DNA of 64,000 nucleotides from assembly GCF_014705615.1 (NCBI RefSeq), contig NZ_JACXJA010000007.1, forward strand, positions 124,001-188,000, given 5' to 3'. The position numbers were made by a program, and so were the translations under genes. The number at the start of each line of letters is the position of its first letter. The first letter of the stretch is position 1. Of the stretch, positions 63,846 to 64,000 are shown in pieces. A model generated the notes under the pieces. It was not told the DNA's origin, ran no database searches, and saw nothing but the letters and a program-made list of their open reading frames with translations. Origin of the DNA: Paenibacillus oceani. GTDB lineage: Bacteria; Bacillota; Bacilli; Paenibacillales; NBRC-103111.

Positions 63846-64000
63846 ATGAGCGATATGGGACCGTCGTTTGGCGGAGGAATGTCTTCCTTTATGTTCTCCG
63901 TCGTGCCGATCTTGGTTATCGTCGTATTTGCGATCGTGATCGTTCGGATGGTGATGAGCGGGGCTCGTTATGTAAAAAACGCGAGCACGCCGCAGGAGTC
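63846..64000 (+). CDS. DUF2500-like membrane protein (5' part only)
   Basis: The reading frame starts at ATG 63846 behind AGGAAGGTGA and runs off the right edge after about 51 residues. It has a glycine-rich head (MSDMGPSFGGGM) and one hydrophobic segment (FSVVPILVIVVFAIVIVRM), then GARYVKNASTPQE. This fits the N-terminus of the DUF2500 family, which has no known function. The identification is tentative because the diagnostic part is outside the window. Confidence 0.5.
   Translation, partial: MSDMGPSFGGGMSSFMFSVVPILVIVVFAIVIVRMVMSGARYVKNASTPQE

Overview
The window is a contiguous piece of a chromosome from an endospore-forming Firmicute, most likely the family Paenibacillaceae (Paenibacillus/Cohnella type). 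The evidence is a dcw cluster (murG-murB-murA-divIB-ftsA-ftsZ) running directly into spoIIGA-sigE-sigG and then ylmC-pgeF-ylmE-sepF-ylmG-ylmH-divIVA-ileS, a T-box in front of ileS, a PyrR-type pyr leader, strong GGAGG ribosome binding sites, moderately high GC and very frequent TTG start codons. I saw no rRNA, tRNA, CRISPR array, complete insertion sequence or prophage.

Layout. Positions 1-22.7 kb are core cell biology: peptidoglycan precursors, the divisome, the sigma-E/sigma-G sporulation switch, division and DivIVA genes, ileS, lspA, rluD and an aminotransferase. Positions 22.8-27.1 kb hold a secreted SIMPL protein, a small DUF6526 protein and, on the minus strand, dapH - N-acetyl-diaminopimelate deacetylase - a TagA-like glycosyltransferase. 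With patA these supply the acetylated diaminopimelate branch. Positions 27.2-36.4 kb are the pyr operon (pyrR-pyrB-pyrC-carA-carB-pyrF-pyrE) behind a sigma-A promoter, a PyrR-binding RNA and an attenuator; pyrP, pyrK and pyrD are not in it.

From 36.4 kb the content is accessory. There is a divergent regulator facing an AbgA-like/CapA-like/ceramidase-like operon, a lone GHL6-type glycosidase, an ACT-domain malic enzyme beside the stump of an IclR regulator, an aldehyde dehydrogenase, three Nudix genes, two AraC regulators, acetyltransferases, an intact and a broken APH-type phosphotransferase, a serine-hydrolase remnant, and a possible catabolic locus of FAD oxidoreductase, solute-binding lipoprotein, GATase-like/six-hairpin glycosidase and AraC regulator.

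The most unusual signal is a modular intergenic repeat of about 230-550 bp present four times (about 6.8, 10.6, 42.3 and 45.5 kb). It is built from four short palindromic modules with an AATA(A/G)G start and a TATT-like end, at a spacing of 52-62 nt. Two copies in opposite orientation bracket the GHL6 glycosidase gene. One copy abuts a 27-bp tandem repeat, and two copies carry related, decaying small reading frames. Other notable sequence signals are a sigma-H-like promoter before ftsA, a spoIIG-like promoter with a 21-bp spacer and Spo0A-box-like sites, three consecutive hairpins between spoIIGA and sigE, and a perfect operator-like palindrome between the -35 and -10 of an AraC gene.
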